A stretch of 64,000 nucleotides of DNA, taken from assembly GCA_963931155.1 (NCBI GenBank), contig OZ006978.1, forward strand, positions 1,633,301 to 1,697,300, written 5' to 3'. The DNA is from CALXVA01 sp944392465 (GTDB taxonomy: Bacteria; Bacillota; Clostridia; TANB77; CAG-508). Position numbers and translations under genes: made by a program. The notes beneath the pieces were generated by a model. That model saw nothing but the letters and a program-made list of their open reading frames with translations. It had not been told where the DNA came from and ran no database searches. Shown here piece by piece: positions 25,845 through 34,767 of the stretch (positions within the stretch are counted from its first letter, which is position 1; every line of letters starts with the position of its first letter).

Positions 25845-26987
25845 ATGTTAAAGAAAGTTGCTATACTTGCTAATGGAGGAGATGTTTCAGGGTTTAATGC
25901 AGTTATTCGTGCTATAATTAAAACTGCAGAAAACAAAAATATAGAATGTTATGGTTTTATTGATGGTTATAGAGGGTTACTCAAAAACGATATTATAAGA
26001 CTTGGAACCAGTTCAAAAGACAATGCGGTTGGTATTTTGCCTAAAGGAGGTTCTATTATAGGTTCTTCTACAAATGCTAATGTTTTTAATTATCCAGTAG
26101 AGGAAAATGGTAAAACCATATATAAGGATTTATCTGATATTTGTGTGGAAAATATTAAGAAAGATGAAATTGATTGTCTATTTACATTGGGAGGAGATGC
26201 AACTCAAAAGTCTGCAAGAGATTTATCTTTAAAAGGAATTAATGTTATTGGTGTTCCTAAAACAATAGATAATGATGTTGCATGTACTGAAATAACATTT
26301 GGATATAATACAGCTGTTTCTGTAGCGGCTGACGCTATTGATAGGCTTCATTCAACAGGTGAAACCCACCATAGAATTATGGTTTTAGAGGTAATGGGCA
26401 GATATGCTGGATGGATTGCACTAGAATCTGCAATTGCAGGTGGCGCTGATGTTGCTTTAATTCCTGAGATTCCTTTTGATATTAACAGTGCAGCTAGAAA
26501 AATTATTAATAGAAAAAACAGAGGGAAATCTTTTAGTATTGTTGTTGTTTCTGAAGGAGCAAAACCTTTAGGAGGAGAATTAAAAATTAGAGGTGTTAGA
26601 AACAATGGGGCTGGTGTTGATAATATAAAACTTGGTGGAATCGGAGAAGTTGTTGCAAAACAATTGGAAGAGTTAACTGGCTTAGAGTCAAGATGTACAG
26701 TACTTGGATATATGCAAAGAGGTGGCTCTCCAACAGCTTTTGATAGAGTATTATCTACAAAATATGGCTCTAAAGCCATGGAACTAGCATTAGAAGGTAA
26801 ATTTAATGTTCTAACTGTTATAAAGGACGGAAGATTAAATTATGTTTCTTTAGAAGATGTTGTAGGAAACAATAAAAAAATAGGTGCTGTGTCTGGAAAT
26901 ACGGAAGAAAGTAATATAAGAAAAATAAAAATGGATGATGAACTTGTAAAAACAGCTAGATATATCGGCATTAATTTAGGAGATTAA
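25845..26987 (+). CDS. pfkA: 6-phosphofructokinase (PfkA family, unusual phosphate-donor motif)
   Basis: A 380-residue glycolytic kinase that phosphorylates fructose 6-phosphate. The motifs are ANGGDVSGFNAVIR, PKGGSIIGSS, VPKTIDNDV (catalytic Asp), MGRYAGWIA and GYMQRGGSPTAFD. The residue that separates donors is unusual: TLGGDATQKSA has Ala where ATP-type enzymes have Gly (GGDG) and pyrophosphate-type have Asp (GGDD). PKTIDND is common in the PPi-using and mixed clades. Donor preference cannot be settled from sequence. GAAAGGGAGAT precedes the ATG. It appears monocistronic. Confidence 0.9.
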   Translation: MLKKVAILANGGDVSGFNAVIRAIIKTAENKNIECYGFIDGYRGLLKNDIIRLGTSSKDNAVGILPKGGSIIGSSTNANVFNYPVEENGKTIYKDLSDICVENIKKDEIDCLFTLGGDATQKSARDLSLKGINVIGVPKTIDNDVACTEITFGYNTAVSVAADAIDRLHSTGETHHRIMVLEVMGRYAGWIALESAIAGGADVALIPEIPFDINSAARKIINRKNRGKSFSIVVVSEGAKPLGGELKIRGVRNNGAGVDNIKLGGIGEVVAKQLEELTGLESRCTVLGYMQRGGSPTAFDRVLSTKYGSKAMELALEGKFNVLTVIKDGRLNYVSLEDVVGNNKKIGAVSGNTEESNIRKIKMDDELVKTARYIGINLGD

Positions 26988-27056
26988 TGTCAAAGAAATA
27001 TAAAAATAAAATGTCTAAATAATTAAAAACGAACTGTAGCAAATAAAAATTATAAG

Positions 27057-27105
27057 AAAGGAGTGTATGATTGTTTTAGTTATGAAATACATCATACAAG
27101 GTTGA
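27057..27105 (+). promoter_or_regulatory. SD/mini-ORF/hairpin leader before argS
   Basis: GAAAGGAG is followed by a 12-codon frame (27067-27105) that starts ATG ATT GTT and encodes MIVLVMKYIIQG, ending one base before the argS ATG. Its sequence forms a hairpin with arms GTATGAT (27065-27071) and ATCATAC (27091-27097). It resembles the leader before spoIIIAG. It could couple argS translation to the mini-ORF. Confidence 0.6.
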
Positions 27106-27106
27106 A

Positions 27107-28810
27107 ATGATTGACTTTAAAAATGAAATAGCAAAGGAATTAAAAAAAGTTACAAGTATAGAGGGAATTGAAGATTTTATAGAAATTCCATCAAATAAAG
27201 AAATGGGAGATTATTCACTTCCTTGTTTTAAACTTGCAAAAACCTTAAAAAAAGCACCACAAATGATAGCAAATGAATTAAAAGAAAAAATTACATTAGA
27301 TGAAAACATTATTTCAAAAGTAGAAGTAGTAAATGGATATCTTAATTTTTATATAAATACTACAGCTGTTATAAAAACTGTTTTTGATGAAATTAATGAA
27401 AAAAAAGAAATGTATGGTAGTAGTAAAATAGGAGAAGGAAAAAACATTGTATTAGATTATTCTTCGCCTAATATCGCAAAGCCCTTTCACATAGGCCATT
27501 TGAGAACAACATTAATAGGTGGAGCATTATATAAAATTTATGAATATCTTGGATATAAGTCAATAGGAATAAATCATTTAGGAGATTATGGAACACAATT
27601 CGGCAAAATGATAGAAGCATATAAAATGTGGGGAAATGAATATGACTTAACTGAAGACCCTATAAATAAAATGGTTGATATGTATGTAAGAATAAATGAT
27701 TTATGCAAGAAAGATGAAGACGTACTTAATAGATGTAGAGAAAATTTTAAATTACTAGAAAACGGAGACAAATATTGTACAGATTTATGGAATAAATTTA
27801 AAGATTTAAGTATGAAAGAATTTAATAAAATTTATGATGTATTAGACGTGAAATTTGATTCATATAATGGAGAGGCTTTTTATGCTGATAAAACAGATGA
27901 GATTATTGATATTTTAACTAAAAAGGGTAAAATAACTGAATCACAAGGAGCTAAAGTTGTTGATTTAGAAGATGTAGGCATAAATACACCATGTATTATT
28001 CAAAAAGCAAATGGTTCAACTATTTATGCAACAAGAGATTTAGCAGCAATTTTATATAGAGCAAGGACTTATGATTTTTATAAATGTTTATATGTTGTTG
28101 CATATGAGCAAAATTTACACTTTAAACAAATATTTGCAGTTGCAAGATATTTAGTAGATGAGAAATATGTAAAAGGCTTAGAACATGTTGCCTTTGGAAT
28201 GGTAAGTTTACCTTCAGGAAAAATGTCTACAAGACTTGGAAATGTTGTTAAAATTGAAGATTTATTAAATGAAACAATTGAAAAAGCTAAAGAAATTATA
28301 AATGAAAAAAATCCAGATTTAGAGGATAAAGATGAAGTAGCAAAAAAAGTTGGAATTGGAGCAATTATATTTAACACACTTTCAACAAGCAACATAAAAG
28401 ATCAAATATTTGATTGGAATACTGCATTAAACTTTAATGGGGAAACAGGACCATATTTACAGTATATGTATGTTCGTACAAATAGTGTATTAGAAAAAGT
28501 AGGAAATGTTCCCAACTTAAAAGATGTAGATATAAGTGTACTTTCAGATGATGCTTCAGTAAAATTAGTAAAAGAATTATATGATTTTAACAATATAATA
28601 AAACAATCCGCTGAAAAAAATGAACCATATATAATTAGTAGGTATTTAATTAATGTAGCTAAATTATTTAGCACTTTTTACAACGAAAATAAAATAATAA
28701 CAGATGATAAAAGAATACAAAATGCTAGAGCCTATTTAACATATTGTGTAAATATAGTATTAAAATCTGGGGCAGGTTTATTAGGGATACAAATGCCAAA
28801 CAAAATGTAA
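27107..28810 (+). CDS. argS: Arginyl-tRNA synthetase
   Basis: A 567-residue class I synthetase that charges tRNA-Arg. The N-terminal Add-1 domain is followed by SSPNIAKPFHIGHLRTT (HIGH signature), HLGDYGTQFGKMI, VVAYEQNLHFKQ, MVSLPSGKMSTRLGN (KMSK-like loop, here KMSTR, a common variant in ArgRS) and the DALR anticodon-binding domain at the C-terminus (LKELY-like VKELYDF, then SRYLINVAKLFSTFYNE). No close ribosome binding site precedes ATG 27107; the mini-ORF leader supplies GAAAGGAG. It is of interest here because CGG, an arginine codon, is nearly absent from the window. Confidence 0.97.
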   Translation: MIDFKNEIAKELKKVTSIEGIEDFIEIPSNKEMGDYSLPCFKLAKTLKKAPQMIANELKEKITLDENIISKVEVVNGYLNFYINTTAVIKTVFDEINEKKEMYGSSKIGEGKNIVLDYSSPNIAKPFHIGHLRTTLIGGALYKIYEYLGYKSIGINHLGDYGTQFGKMIEAYKMWGNEYDLTEDPINKMVDMYVRINDLCKKDEDVLNRCRENFKLLENGDKYCTDLWNKFKDLSMKEFNKIYDVLDVKFDSYNGEAFYADKTDEIIDILTKKGKITESQGAKVVDLEDVGINTPCIIQKANGSTIYATRDLAAILYRARTYDFYKCLYVVAYEQNLHFKQIFAVARYLVDEKYVKGLEHVAFGMVSLPSGKMSTRLGNVVKIEDLLNETIEKAKEIINEKNPDLEDKDEVAKKVGIGAIIFNTLSTSNIKDQIFDWNTALNFNGETGPYLQYMYVRTNSVLEKVGNVPNLKDVDISVLSDDASVKLVKELYDFNNIIKQSAEKNEPYIISRYLINVAKLFSTFYNENKIITDDKRIQNARAYLTYCVNIVLKSGAGLLGIQMPNKM

Positions 28811-28907
28811 TGAATATACTTAGAAGAAAAATAATAAATATTAATAAGCATTAAAAACTATTTGCTAAAATAATCAATTGTAATTTAAGAAAAGGGGTAA
28901 ATAATTT

Positions 28908-30272
28908 ATGAGAAAATATTTTGGAACAGATGGAATTAGAAGAATTGCTAATACTGAATTATCACCTGATTTAGTATATAGAGTGGCTAAAGCTGGTGCA
29001 TATGTGCTTTCAAAGCATACAGACCATACACCAACAATTTTAATAGGTAGAGATACACGTATTTCTGGTACTCTAATAGAAAGTGCAATGGTTGCAGGAT
29101 TTTTAAGCTATGGAGCTAATGTAAAAGTTCTAGGAGTGCTTCCAACACCAGGTGTAGCATATCTAACAAAAAAACTTAAAGCAGATGCAAGTGTAGTTAT
29201 TTCAGCATCTCATAATACATATGAATTCAATGGTGTTAAGTATTTTAGTAATAAAGGAATGAAAATTCCTGATGAACTTGAAGAAGAAATAGAAGAAGTA
29301 ATGGATTCAGATAAATTATCTAGTTTTTCTGCAGTTAATGATAAAATTGGAGTTTCTGAAGTTAGAACAGATTTGTTAGATGAATATGTATATTTCTTCA
29401 GAAAGAATTTTGAAGAAGATTTCGAAAACTTAGATATGTCTGATTTTGTAGTAGCAATAGATACTGCAAATGGTGCAACATCTGTTGTGGCTGAAAAAGT
29501 ATTTACTGCACTTGGAATAAAACATTATATATTAAACAATACACCAAATGGAACAAATATAAATGATAATTGTGGTTCTACACATTTAGATGTATTAAAA
29601 AAATATGTAGTAGAAAATAAATGCAATTTAGGTATCGCGTATGATGGAGACGGAGACAGATGTTTAGCCGTAGATGAAAATGGTGAAGAGATGGACGGAG
29701 ATAAAATTATGGCTATAATATCTAATTACATGAAGAAAAAAGGAACTTTAAAGAAAGATACTTTAGTTGCAACTGTCATGAGTAATTTAGGCCTTAAGAA
29801 ATATGCTGAAGCAACAGATATTAATTTTGAACAAACAAAAGTTGGAGATAGATATGTACTAGAAAGAATGTTAGAAAATGGATATAATCTTGGAGGAGAG
29901 CAATCAGGACATATAATAATGCTTGATTATAATCCAACAGGAGATGGTATATTAACATCATTAATGCTTACAAAAATCATATTAGAAGAAAAAGTTTCTG
30001 CATCTGAAGCATGTAAGATTATTAATATATATCCACAAGTTTTGGTAAATGCAAAAGTTTCAAGTGATAAAAAATACGATTATGAAAATGATGATGAAAT
30101 AAAACACGAAATAGAAAAATTAGAAGAAGAATTTTCTGGAAATGGTAGAGTTTTAATAAGACCATCTGGAACAGAACCTCTAGTAAGAGTTATGATTGAA
30201 GGAACAGACAAAGAATATATTACAAAAAGAGCAGAAAGTTTAGCAAAATTAATAGAAAGTAAACTTGGATAA
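28908..30272 (+). CDS. glmM: Phosphoglucosamine mutase
   Basis: A 454-residue alpha-D-phosphohexomutase that converts glucosamine 6-phosphate to glucosamine 1-phosphate for peptidoglycan precursor synthesis. KYFGTDGIRRIAN is the start motif, VVISASHNTYEFNG the catalytic phosphoserine loop, AYDGDGDRCLAVD the metal loop, LGGEQSGHI the sugar loop and IRPSGTEPLVRVMIEG the phosphate loop. All key motifs are intact. AAAAGGGGTAAATA precedes the ATG. Confidence 0.97.
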   Translation: MRKYFGTDGIRRIANTELSPDLVYRVAKAGAYVLSKHTDHTPTILIGRDTRISGTLIESAMVAGFLSYGANVKVLGVLPTPGVAYLTKKLKADASVVISASHNTYEFNGVKYFSNKGMKIPDELEEEIEEVMDSDKLSSFSAVNDKIGVSEVRTDLLDEYVYFFRKNFEEDFENLDMSDFVVAIDTANGATSVVAEKVFTALGIKHYILNNTPNGTNINDNCGSTHLDVLKKYVVENKCNLGIAYDGDGDRCLAVDENGEEMDGDKIMAIISNYMKKKGTLKKDTLVATVMSNLGLKKYAEATDINFEQTKVGDRYVLERMLENGYNLGGEQSGHIIMLDYNPTGDGILTSLMLTKIILEEKVSASEACKIINIYPQVLVNAKVSSDKKYDYENDDEIKHEIEKLEEEFSGNGRVLIRPSGTEPLVRVMIEGTDKEYITKRAESLAKLIESKLG

Positions 30273-30339
30273 ATAATAGTTATGTAAGAAGATAAATTTA
30301 GTAATATTTAATAAAACTGCAAAAAGGGGGTAAAACATT

Positions 30340-31926
30340 ATGAGCAAAAATATTTTAATTGGGGGAGCTTGGCCATATGCAAATAGCGATTTACATCTAG
30401 GACATATTGCAGGCCTTATATCTGGAGATGTACTAGCTAGATATTTTAGAACAAAAGGATATAATGTAATGTATGTTTCAGGAACAGACTGCCATGGTAC
30501 CCCAATAACTGAAAGAGCAAAAAAAGAAAAAAAGAATCCAAAAGATATAGCTGATTATTATCATCAAAGAGACAAAAAAACATTGGAAAGCTTTGATTTT
30601 TCATATGATTTATATACAAATACTGACACAGATTTCCATAAACAAGCAGTTATGAAAATGTTTAGAAAAATATATGATAATGGCTATATATATGAAAAAA
30701 TCGAACCACAACCATATTGTGAACATTGCCAAAAATTCTTATCTGACAGAGAATTAAAAATCACATGCCCTAAATGTGGTACAGAAACTAAGGCAGAACA
30801 ATGCGATAATTGCCAATATGTACCAACAATAGAAGATATGAAAGATGGAATTTGCCTAGAATGTGGTTCAAAAACAGTTTTAAAAGATAATAAAAACTTA
30901 TATTTAGAATTATCAAAATTTCAAAAAACTATAGAAGACTATGTAAAAGAAAATGATGCACTATGGAGAGTTAATGCAAAAAATGAAACAAACAAATATT
31001 TAAAACAAGGATTAGTAGATAGGGCAGTAACAAGAGATTTAGACTGGGGAATTGATATTCCAGTAGATGGATATGAAGACAAGAAAATGTATGTATGGAT
31101 TGAGGCTGTGTTAGGATATATTACAGCAACAATGAAAAAATGTGAAGAAACAGGTAAAAACTGGGAAGAATACTGGAAAGAAGAATATAATCCAACTATA
31201 TACATGGTTCACGGAAAAGACAACATTGTTTTCCATAGCATCATATTTAATGCTCTATTAATGGCAATGAAGGAAAACTACCATTTAGTAAATACAATTG
31301 TTTCATCTGAATATTTAAATGTAAATGATGAAAAAATATCAAAAAGCAAAGGCAATGGTGTGCCTGCAATAGAACTTGTAGAAAAATATGGCTCTGATGT
31401 TTTAAGATTTCATTTGATAAATAACGGACCAGAAAAGAAAGACTCAAACTTTACAATAGATGCTTTAGTTGCAACAAACAATGGAGAACTATTAAATAAA
31501 TTTGGAAATCTAGTAAATAGAACACTTAAATTCAAAGGATTAGATGTATTACCAGATGGCAAATTAAATGAAGAAATAAAAGAAAAAATAAAAGAAACAT
31601 ATAATAAAGTAGGACAAGATATTGAAAAATTAGAATTCAAATTAGCATCAGATAAAGCTATGGAATTAGTTGAAGTTGCAAACAAATACTATGATGAACA
31701 AAAACCTTGGATACAAAGAAAAGAAAATATAGAAGAATTTAATAATACAATATATACATGTGCAACGATTATAGCAAATCTTTCTAATATATTTGAACCA
31801 TTTATGCCAAAAGCATGTGCCAAAATACGTGAATATTTACACATAGATGAAAAGACATGGGATTTAATAATACCAAAAGCTAATATTAAATTAGAAAATA
31901 TTGAGACTTTATTTGAAAGAATGTAG
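30340..31926 (+). CDS. metG: Methionyl-tRNA synthetase
   Basis: A 528-residue class I synthetase. WPYANSDLHLGHIAG carries the HIGH-type signature (HLGH), and KISKSKGN is the KMSKS loop. The connective domain has two zinc-binding Cys pairs (CEHCQKFL with CPKCGTE, then CDNC with CLECG), so it is a double-knuckle form. The C-terminus ends after the anticodon-binding helical bundle (ANKYYDEQKPW), without the EMAP-like dimer domain seen in many homologues. AAAAAGGGGG precedes the ATG. It follows glmM by 67 bp and a phosphodiesterase gene follows 16 bp later, so the three are probably co-transcribed. Confidence 0.97.
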   Translation: MSKNILIGGAWPYANSDLHLGHIAGLISGDVLARYFRTKGYNVMYVSGTDCHGTPITERAKKEKKNPKDIADYYHQRDKKTLESFDFSYDLYTNTDTDFHKQAVMKMFRKIYDNGYIYEKIEPQPYCEHCQKFLSDRELKITCPKCGTETKAEQCDNCQYVPTIEDMKDGICLECGSKTVLKDNKNLYLELSKFQKTIEDYVKENDALWRVNAKNETNKYLKQGLVDRAVTRDLDWGIDIPVDGYEDKKMYVWIEAVLGYITATMKKCEETGKNWEEYWKEEYNPTIYMVHGKDNIVFHSIIFNALLMAMKENYHLVNTIVSSEYLNVNDEKISKSKGNGVPAIELVEKYGSDVLRFHLINNGPEKKDSNFTIDALVATNNGELLNKFGNLVNRTLKFKGLDVLPDGKLNEEIKEKIKETYNKVGQDIEKLEFKLASDKAMELVEVANKYYDEQKPWIQRKENIEEFNNTIYTCATIIANLSNIFEPFMPKACAKIREYLHIDEKTWDLIIPKANIKLENIETLFERM

Positions 31927-31942
31927 ACGATAGGAGAGATTT

Positions 31943-32488
31943 ATGAAATTAATTGTAATATCAGATATACATGGGTCTAATTTTTATATGAATAAAATGA
32001 AAGATAGAATAAATGAAGAAAATCCAGAAAAAATTATCCTACTAGGTGACTTATATTACCATGGACCTAGAAATCCATTAACACAGGAATATGCCCCTAA
32101 AGAAGTTGCAAAAACATTAAATTCCTTAAAAGATAAGATAATTGCAGTAAAGGGAAATTGTGATGCAGAAGTAGATCAAATGATATCTGAGTTTAAAATA
32201 CAAGAAAACTATGTAACACTAGAATTAAACGGCAAAATGTTTATTTTTACACATGGACATAAATTTAATATAGATAATTATCCAGACGAAAATTTTGATA
32301 TACTTGTATATGGACATTTTCATACAGGGTTTATTAAAGAAAAAGATGGAAAAATATTTGTAAATTCAGGTTCCATATCATTACCAAAAGAGAACACAAA
32401 AAACAGTTATCTAATAATAGATGATGAAAGCATATATTTAAAAGATTTAGAAGGAAATGTAATTCAAAAAGTTCAATATAGAAAATAA
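31943..32488 (+). CDS. yfcE: YfcE/MJ0936-family metallophosphodiesterase
   Basis: A 181-residue calcineurin-like phosphoesterase. The metal-site motifs are VISDIHGSN (D-x-H), LLGDLYYHG (GD-x-x-x-HG), VKGNCDAEVD (GN-x-D), FTHGHKFN and VYGHFHTGF (GH-x-H). SGSISLPKEN completes the family signature. The family hydrolyses phosphodiester bonds with manganese or nickel; natural substrates are poorly defined. It lies 16 bp after metG with GATAGGAGAG before the ATG. Confidence 0.93.
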   Translation: MKLIVISDIHGSNFYMNKMKDRINEENPEKIILLGDLYYHGPRNPLTQEYAPKEVAKTLNSLKDKIIAVKGNCDAEVDQMISEFKIQENYVTLELNGKMFIFTHGHKFNIDNYPDENFDILVYGHFHTGFIKEKDGKIFVNSGSISLPKENTKNSYLIIDDESIYLKDLEGNVIQKVQYRK

Positions 32489-32524
32489 AAAAATATAAAA
32501 AATTTAAATAAAGGGGATGAACGA

Positions 32525-33092
32525 ATGAAAAAGAATGATGTAGATAAGTACATAGAAAAAAATTTAAGAAAAACCAATCCAAGGAGAATAGCAATTCCGT
32601 TAATACCATTAATAATAGTAGTAATACTTATAGGAGTAATAACATTTATATGTATTAACAATAGTGGAAAAGCAAACACTAGAATATTAATAGAAGAATC
32701 AAGCCATAATGTTTCAGCTTCTGGAATGTGGAAAAACGGATTTGTAATTTGTGAAAATGGAAATATATATAAAATGAAAAAAGATTATTTTTCTGAACAA
32801 GAAGACTTTGAAGATGAAAGTGCTGATATATTGAAAAATACAACCATTAAAGAGCGGAGAGTTATCTGAAGATGATTTAGCACTTCTAAAAGCATATTTA
32901 ACAGATATTACGAATCAATACGAATATTCGTCTCCATTTGTTACAGCTGATGGTCCTATAAATGAAACTTTATACTATGATTATGCAACAAATCAAACAA
33001 TTTGTTTAAGATCATCTGGAAGAGATAATACAATAAATACAAGTCCTAATGTAAATGAAATATTAAAAATAGTTGATAAATATATTGATTAA
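32525..33092 (+). CDS. Small anchored membrane protein, +1 shift at CGG
   Basis: A 188-residue protein when read through one skipped base. It has a basic cytoplasmic lead, a membrane helix (IPLIPLIIVVILIGVITFICI, about 22-42) and an exported domain. The first frame ends shortly after codon 111, which is CGG (32855-32857). Skipping C32855 gives GAG GGA GAG TTA TCT GAA GAT, and the frame continues to 33092 with LSEDDLALLKAYLTDI and the late stretch SPNVNEILKIVDKYID. No family was recognised, so the fused frame rests on continuous open reading, composition and the shared CGG pattern with three well-supported genes. AAAGGGGATGAACG precedes the ATG. It lies 36 bp after the phosphodiesterase gene. 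Confidence 0.75.
32855..32858 (+). other. CGG +1 frameshift site 3 (small membrane protein)
   Basis: Zero frame reads GAG CGG AGA GTT ATC TGA. Skipping C32855 gives GAG GGA GAG TTA and keeps the gene open for 78 further codons. Confidence 0.75.
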
Positions 33093-33106
33093 ATTAACAA
33101 ATAAAA

Positions 33107-33142
33107 ACTTCTTTCATAATATATATAAAATATGAAAGGAGT
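33107..33142 (+). promoter_or_regulatory. Hairpin hiding the peroxiredoxin ribosome binding site
   Basis: ACTTCTTTCATA (33107-33118) pairs with TATGAAAGGAGT (33131-33142) with one mismatch. The second arm contains the Shine-Dalgarno AAAGGAG of the next gene. This could limit translation, for example as a thermometer-like or ligand-opened switch. The function is inference. Confidence 0.45.
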
Positions 33143-33148
33143 ATATTT

Positions 33149-33832
33149 ATGGATTATGAAATAATGATGAACGGAAATGTGAAAATAGGAGAAAGAGCAC
33201 CAGATTTTAAAGCAGTTACTACAATGGGGGAAATATCTTTAAATGACTATTTAGGCAAATGGATAGTATTATTCTCACATCCTAATGATTTTACACCGGT
33301 TTGTTTTACTGAGTTAGTTTCATTTGCAAGGACTAATACATATTTTAACAAATTAAATACCTGCTTAATTGGATTAAGTGTTGATTCTTTATATTCACAT
33401 CTTGCATGGGTTTATGATATTTATTGTAGAACAAAAATAAAAATACCATTTCCAATTATAGCAGATAGAAATGGAGAAATAGCAAGAAAATATGGTATGA
33501 TTTCAAATAATGTAAGTACAGTGGAAACTGTAAGGAATGTATATATAATTGATGATAAAGGAATAATAAGATTAATATTGGTATATCCTATGAATATAGG
33601 AAGAAGTATCCCTGAAATATTACGAGTATTGCAGGCTTTACAATGTGCAGATGAAAATCAGGCATCAATGCCAGCTAATTGGACACCATGTGAGCCAGTT
33701 ATTCTTCAACCACCAAAAACATTAGAAGGTATAATAGAAAAAAATAGCGAATTAATAAAAAACAAAAATGGAATTAACTGGTATTTAAGTTTTAGGCAAC
33801 CTAATAAATGTGAATTATTGGGAGATGAGTAA
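33149..33832 (+). CDS. Peroxiredoxin (Prx6/1-Cys-like AhpC-TSA family)
   Basis: A 227-residue thioredoxin-fold peroxidase. GERAPDFKAVTTMGEI opens the fold, HPNDFTPVCFTELVSFA contains the peroxidatic Cys (P-x-x-x-T-x-x-C-T/F form), and SVDSLYSHLAWVYDI follows. The C-terminus (LQALQCADENQASMPANWTPCEPVILQPP) is the long arm of Prx6-type enzymes, with two further Cys that may act as resolving residues. It reduces hydrogen peroxide and organic hydroperoxides. The ribosome binding site is part of a hairpin. Confidence 0.93.
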   Translation: MDYEIMMNGNVKIGERAPDFKAVTTMGEISLNDYLGKWIVLFSHPNDFTPVCFTELVSFARTNTYFNKLNTCLIGLSVDSLYSHLAWVYDIYCRTKIKIPFPIIADRNGEIARKYGMISNNVSTVETVRNVYIIDDKGIIRLILVYPMNIGRSIPEILRVLQALQCADENQASMPANWTPCEPVILQPPKTLEGIIEKNSELIKNKNGINWYLSFRQPNKCELLGDE

Positions 33833-33913
33833 ATTTAATTAATTACGTTATAAAACATAAAAATGTAGCCATACTATTAATATATATAATGATATTAAAA
33901 GGAGGCTATTTTT

Positions 33914-34081
33914 ATGGAAAAAAATCAAAAAATTAATTGTACAGTAACAAGCTGTAAATATAATGATGAAGGATGCCAGGCATGTAAATTAGAACAAATA
34001 ATAGTAACACCAATTGTTGGTTGCAATACAAAACAATCTGACGAATCAATGTGTAGTAGTTATAGAAATGGAAATAAGTAA
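33914..34081 (+). CDS. DUF1540 small Cys-rich protein
   Basis: A 55-residue protein with INCTVTSCKYNDEGCQACKLEQI then GCNTKQSDESMCSSY. The spacing of the Cys residues (C-x4-C-x6-C-x2-C, then two more) matches DUF1540, small probable metal-binding proteins common in spore-forming Clostridia. AAAAGGAGG precedes the ATG. TAGCC (33866-33870) and GGCTA (33904-33908) flank the leader, so this ribosome binding site may also sit beside a stem. Confidence 0.85.
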   Translation: MEKNQKINCTVTSCKYNDEGCQACKLEQIIVTPIVGCNTKQSDESMCSSYRNGNK

Positions 34082-34170
34082 AGTTTATTATAGAATACTA
34101 TACTGGAATTATGTAAAATAATGTGTTATAATATATTTATCACAATTAATTAAGAAAGGGGTTGACCTTC

Positions 34171-34509
34171 ATGAAAAGAAAGCAGTACGTCGCTTCCAAG
34201 ACGCGGAAAATGCTTCTTGCGAAAAAGAACAATGGTGTCAAGTTTGTAATTTGGAGGATAGCTTCCAAAGAACGGAGAGATGAGATCGAAAGACTCAGAT
34301 TTCCAATGATACCATGGCTCTTTGAGATTAAGACCAAACCTTTGTCAAGGGTTAGAGGGAAACCAAAACTCTTAAAGGATATTCACTTCGCATACAAGCG
34401 AGGCAAGAAGTTCATGGTCAAACATCTCGACGAACAGCAGTTAGCACTTCTTAAAGAATATGGATTCCACGTTCGCGTGGCCAAGTACAAGATTGTGCTT
34501 AACAACTGA
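34171..34509 (+). CDS. Hypothetical basic protein, foreign composition
   Basis: A 112-residue, strongly basic protein (KRKQYVASKTRKMLLAKK; SRVRGKPKLLKDIHFAYKR) with no recognised family. The ATG at 34171 follows AAGAAAGGGG; an upstream TTG at 34162 is rejected. Its codon use is much richer in G and C than all neighbours except the guanylate-kinase-like gene, and it contains two in-frame CGG codons (KTRK and KERRD). A strong terminator follows. The gene looks recently acquired, perhaps as a single-gene cassette. The high charge suggests nucleic-acid binding, but that is only a guess. Confidence 0.6.
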   Translation: MKRKQYVASKTRKMLLAKKNNGVKFVIWRIASKERRDEIERLRFPMIPWLFEIKTKPLSRVRGKPKLLKDIHFAYKRGKKFMVKHLDEQQLALLKEYGFHVRVAKYKIVLNN

Positions 34510-34553
34510 GCAGTGCTGCTAAAAGCAACATGGGTAATTAATTAATCCCCTTT

Positions 34554-34593
34554 GGCCTTATCTAAGTTCGGGTAAGGCCATTGTGATTTTTTT
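34554..34593 (+). terminator. Terminator after the foreign basic gene
   Basis: GGCCTTA (34554-34560) pairs with TAAGGCC (34573-34579), followed shortly by a T run (34587-34593). Confidence 0.85.
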
Positions 34594-34690
34594 GGAAATT
34601 AATTTTTTTAGTTAGGACATTTTCTCAAATGATTTGTTAAGACATTATTATAAATGAATTAGAGTACTCTTTTATTTAATATAAAAATAC

Positions 34691-34719
34691 TTGATAAAAA
34701 TAAGAAACTAATATATAAT
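34691..34719 (+). promoter_or_regulatory. Predicted sigma-A promoter for fba
   Basis: TTGATA (34691-34696), a 17-bp spacer and TATAAT (34714-34719), about 50 bp before the aldolase start. This is close to consensus, as expected for a highly expressed glycolytic gene. Confidence 0.7.
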
Positions 34720-34767
34720 TACTTGTGTATTTAAAGGTATTTATAAATAATAAAGGAGGAATTTTTT

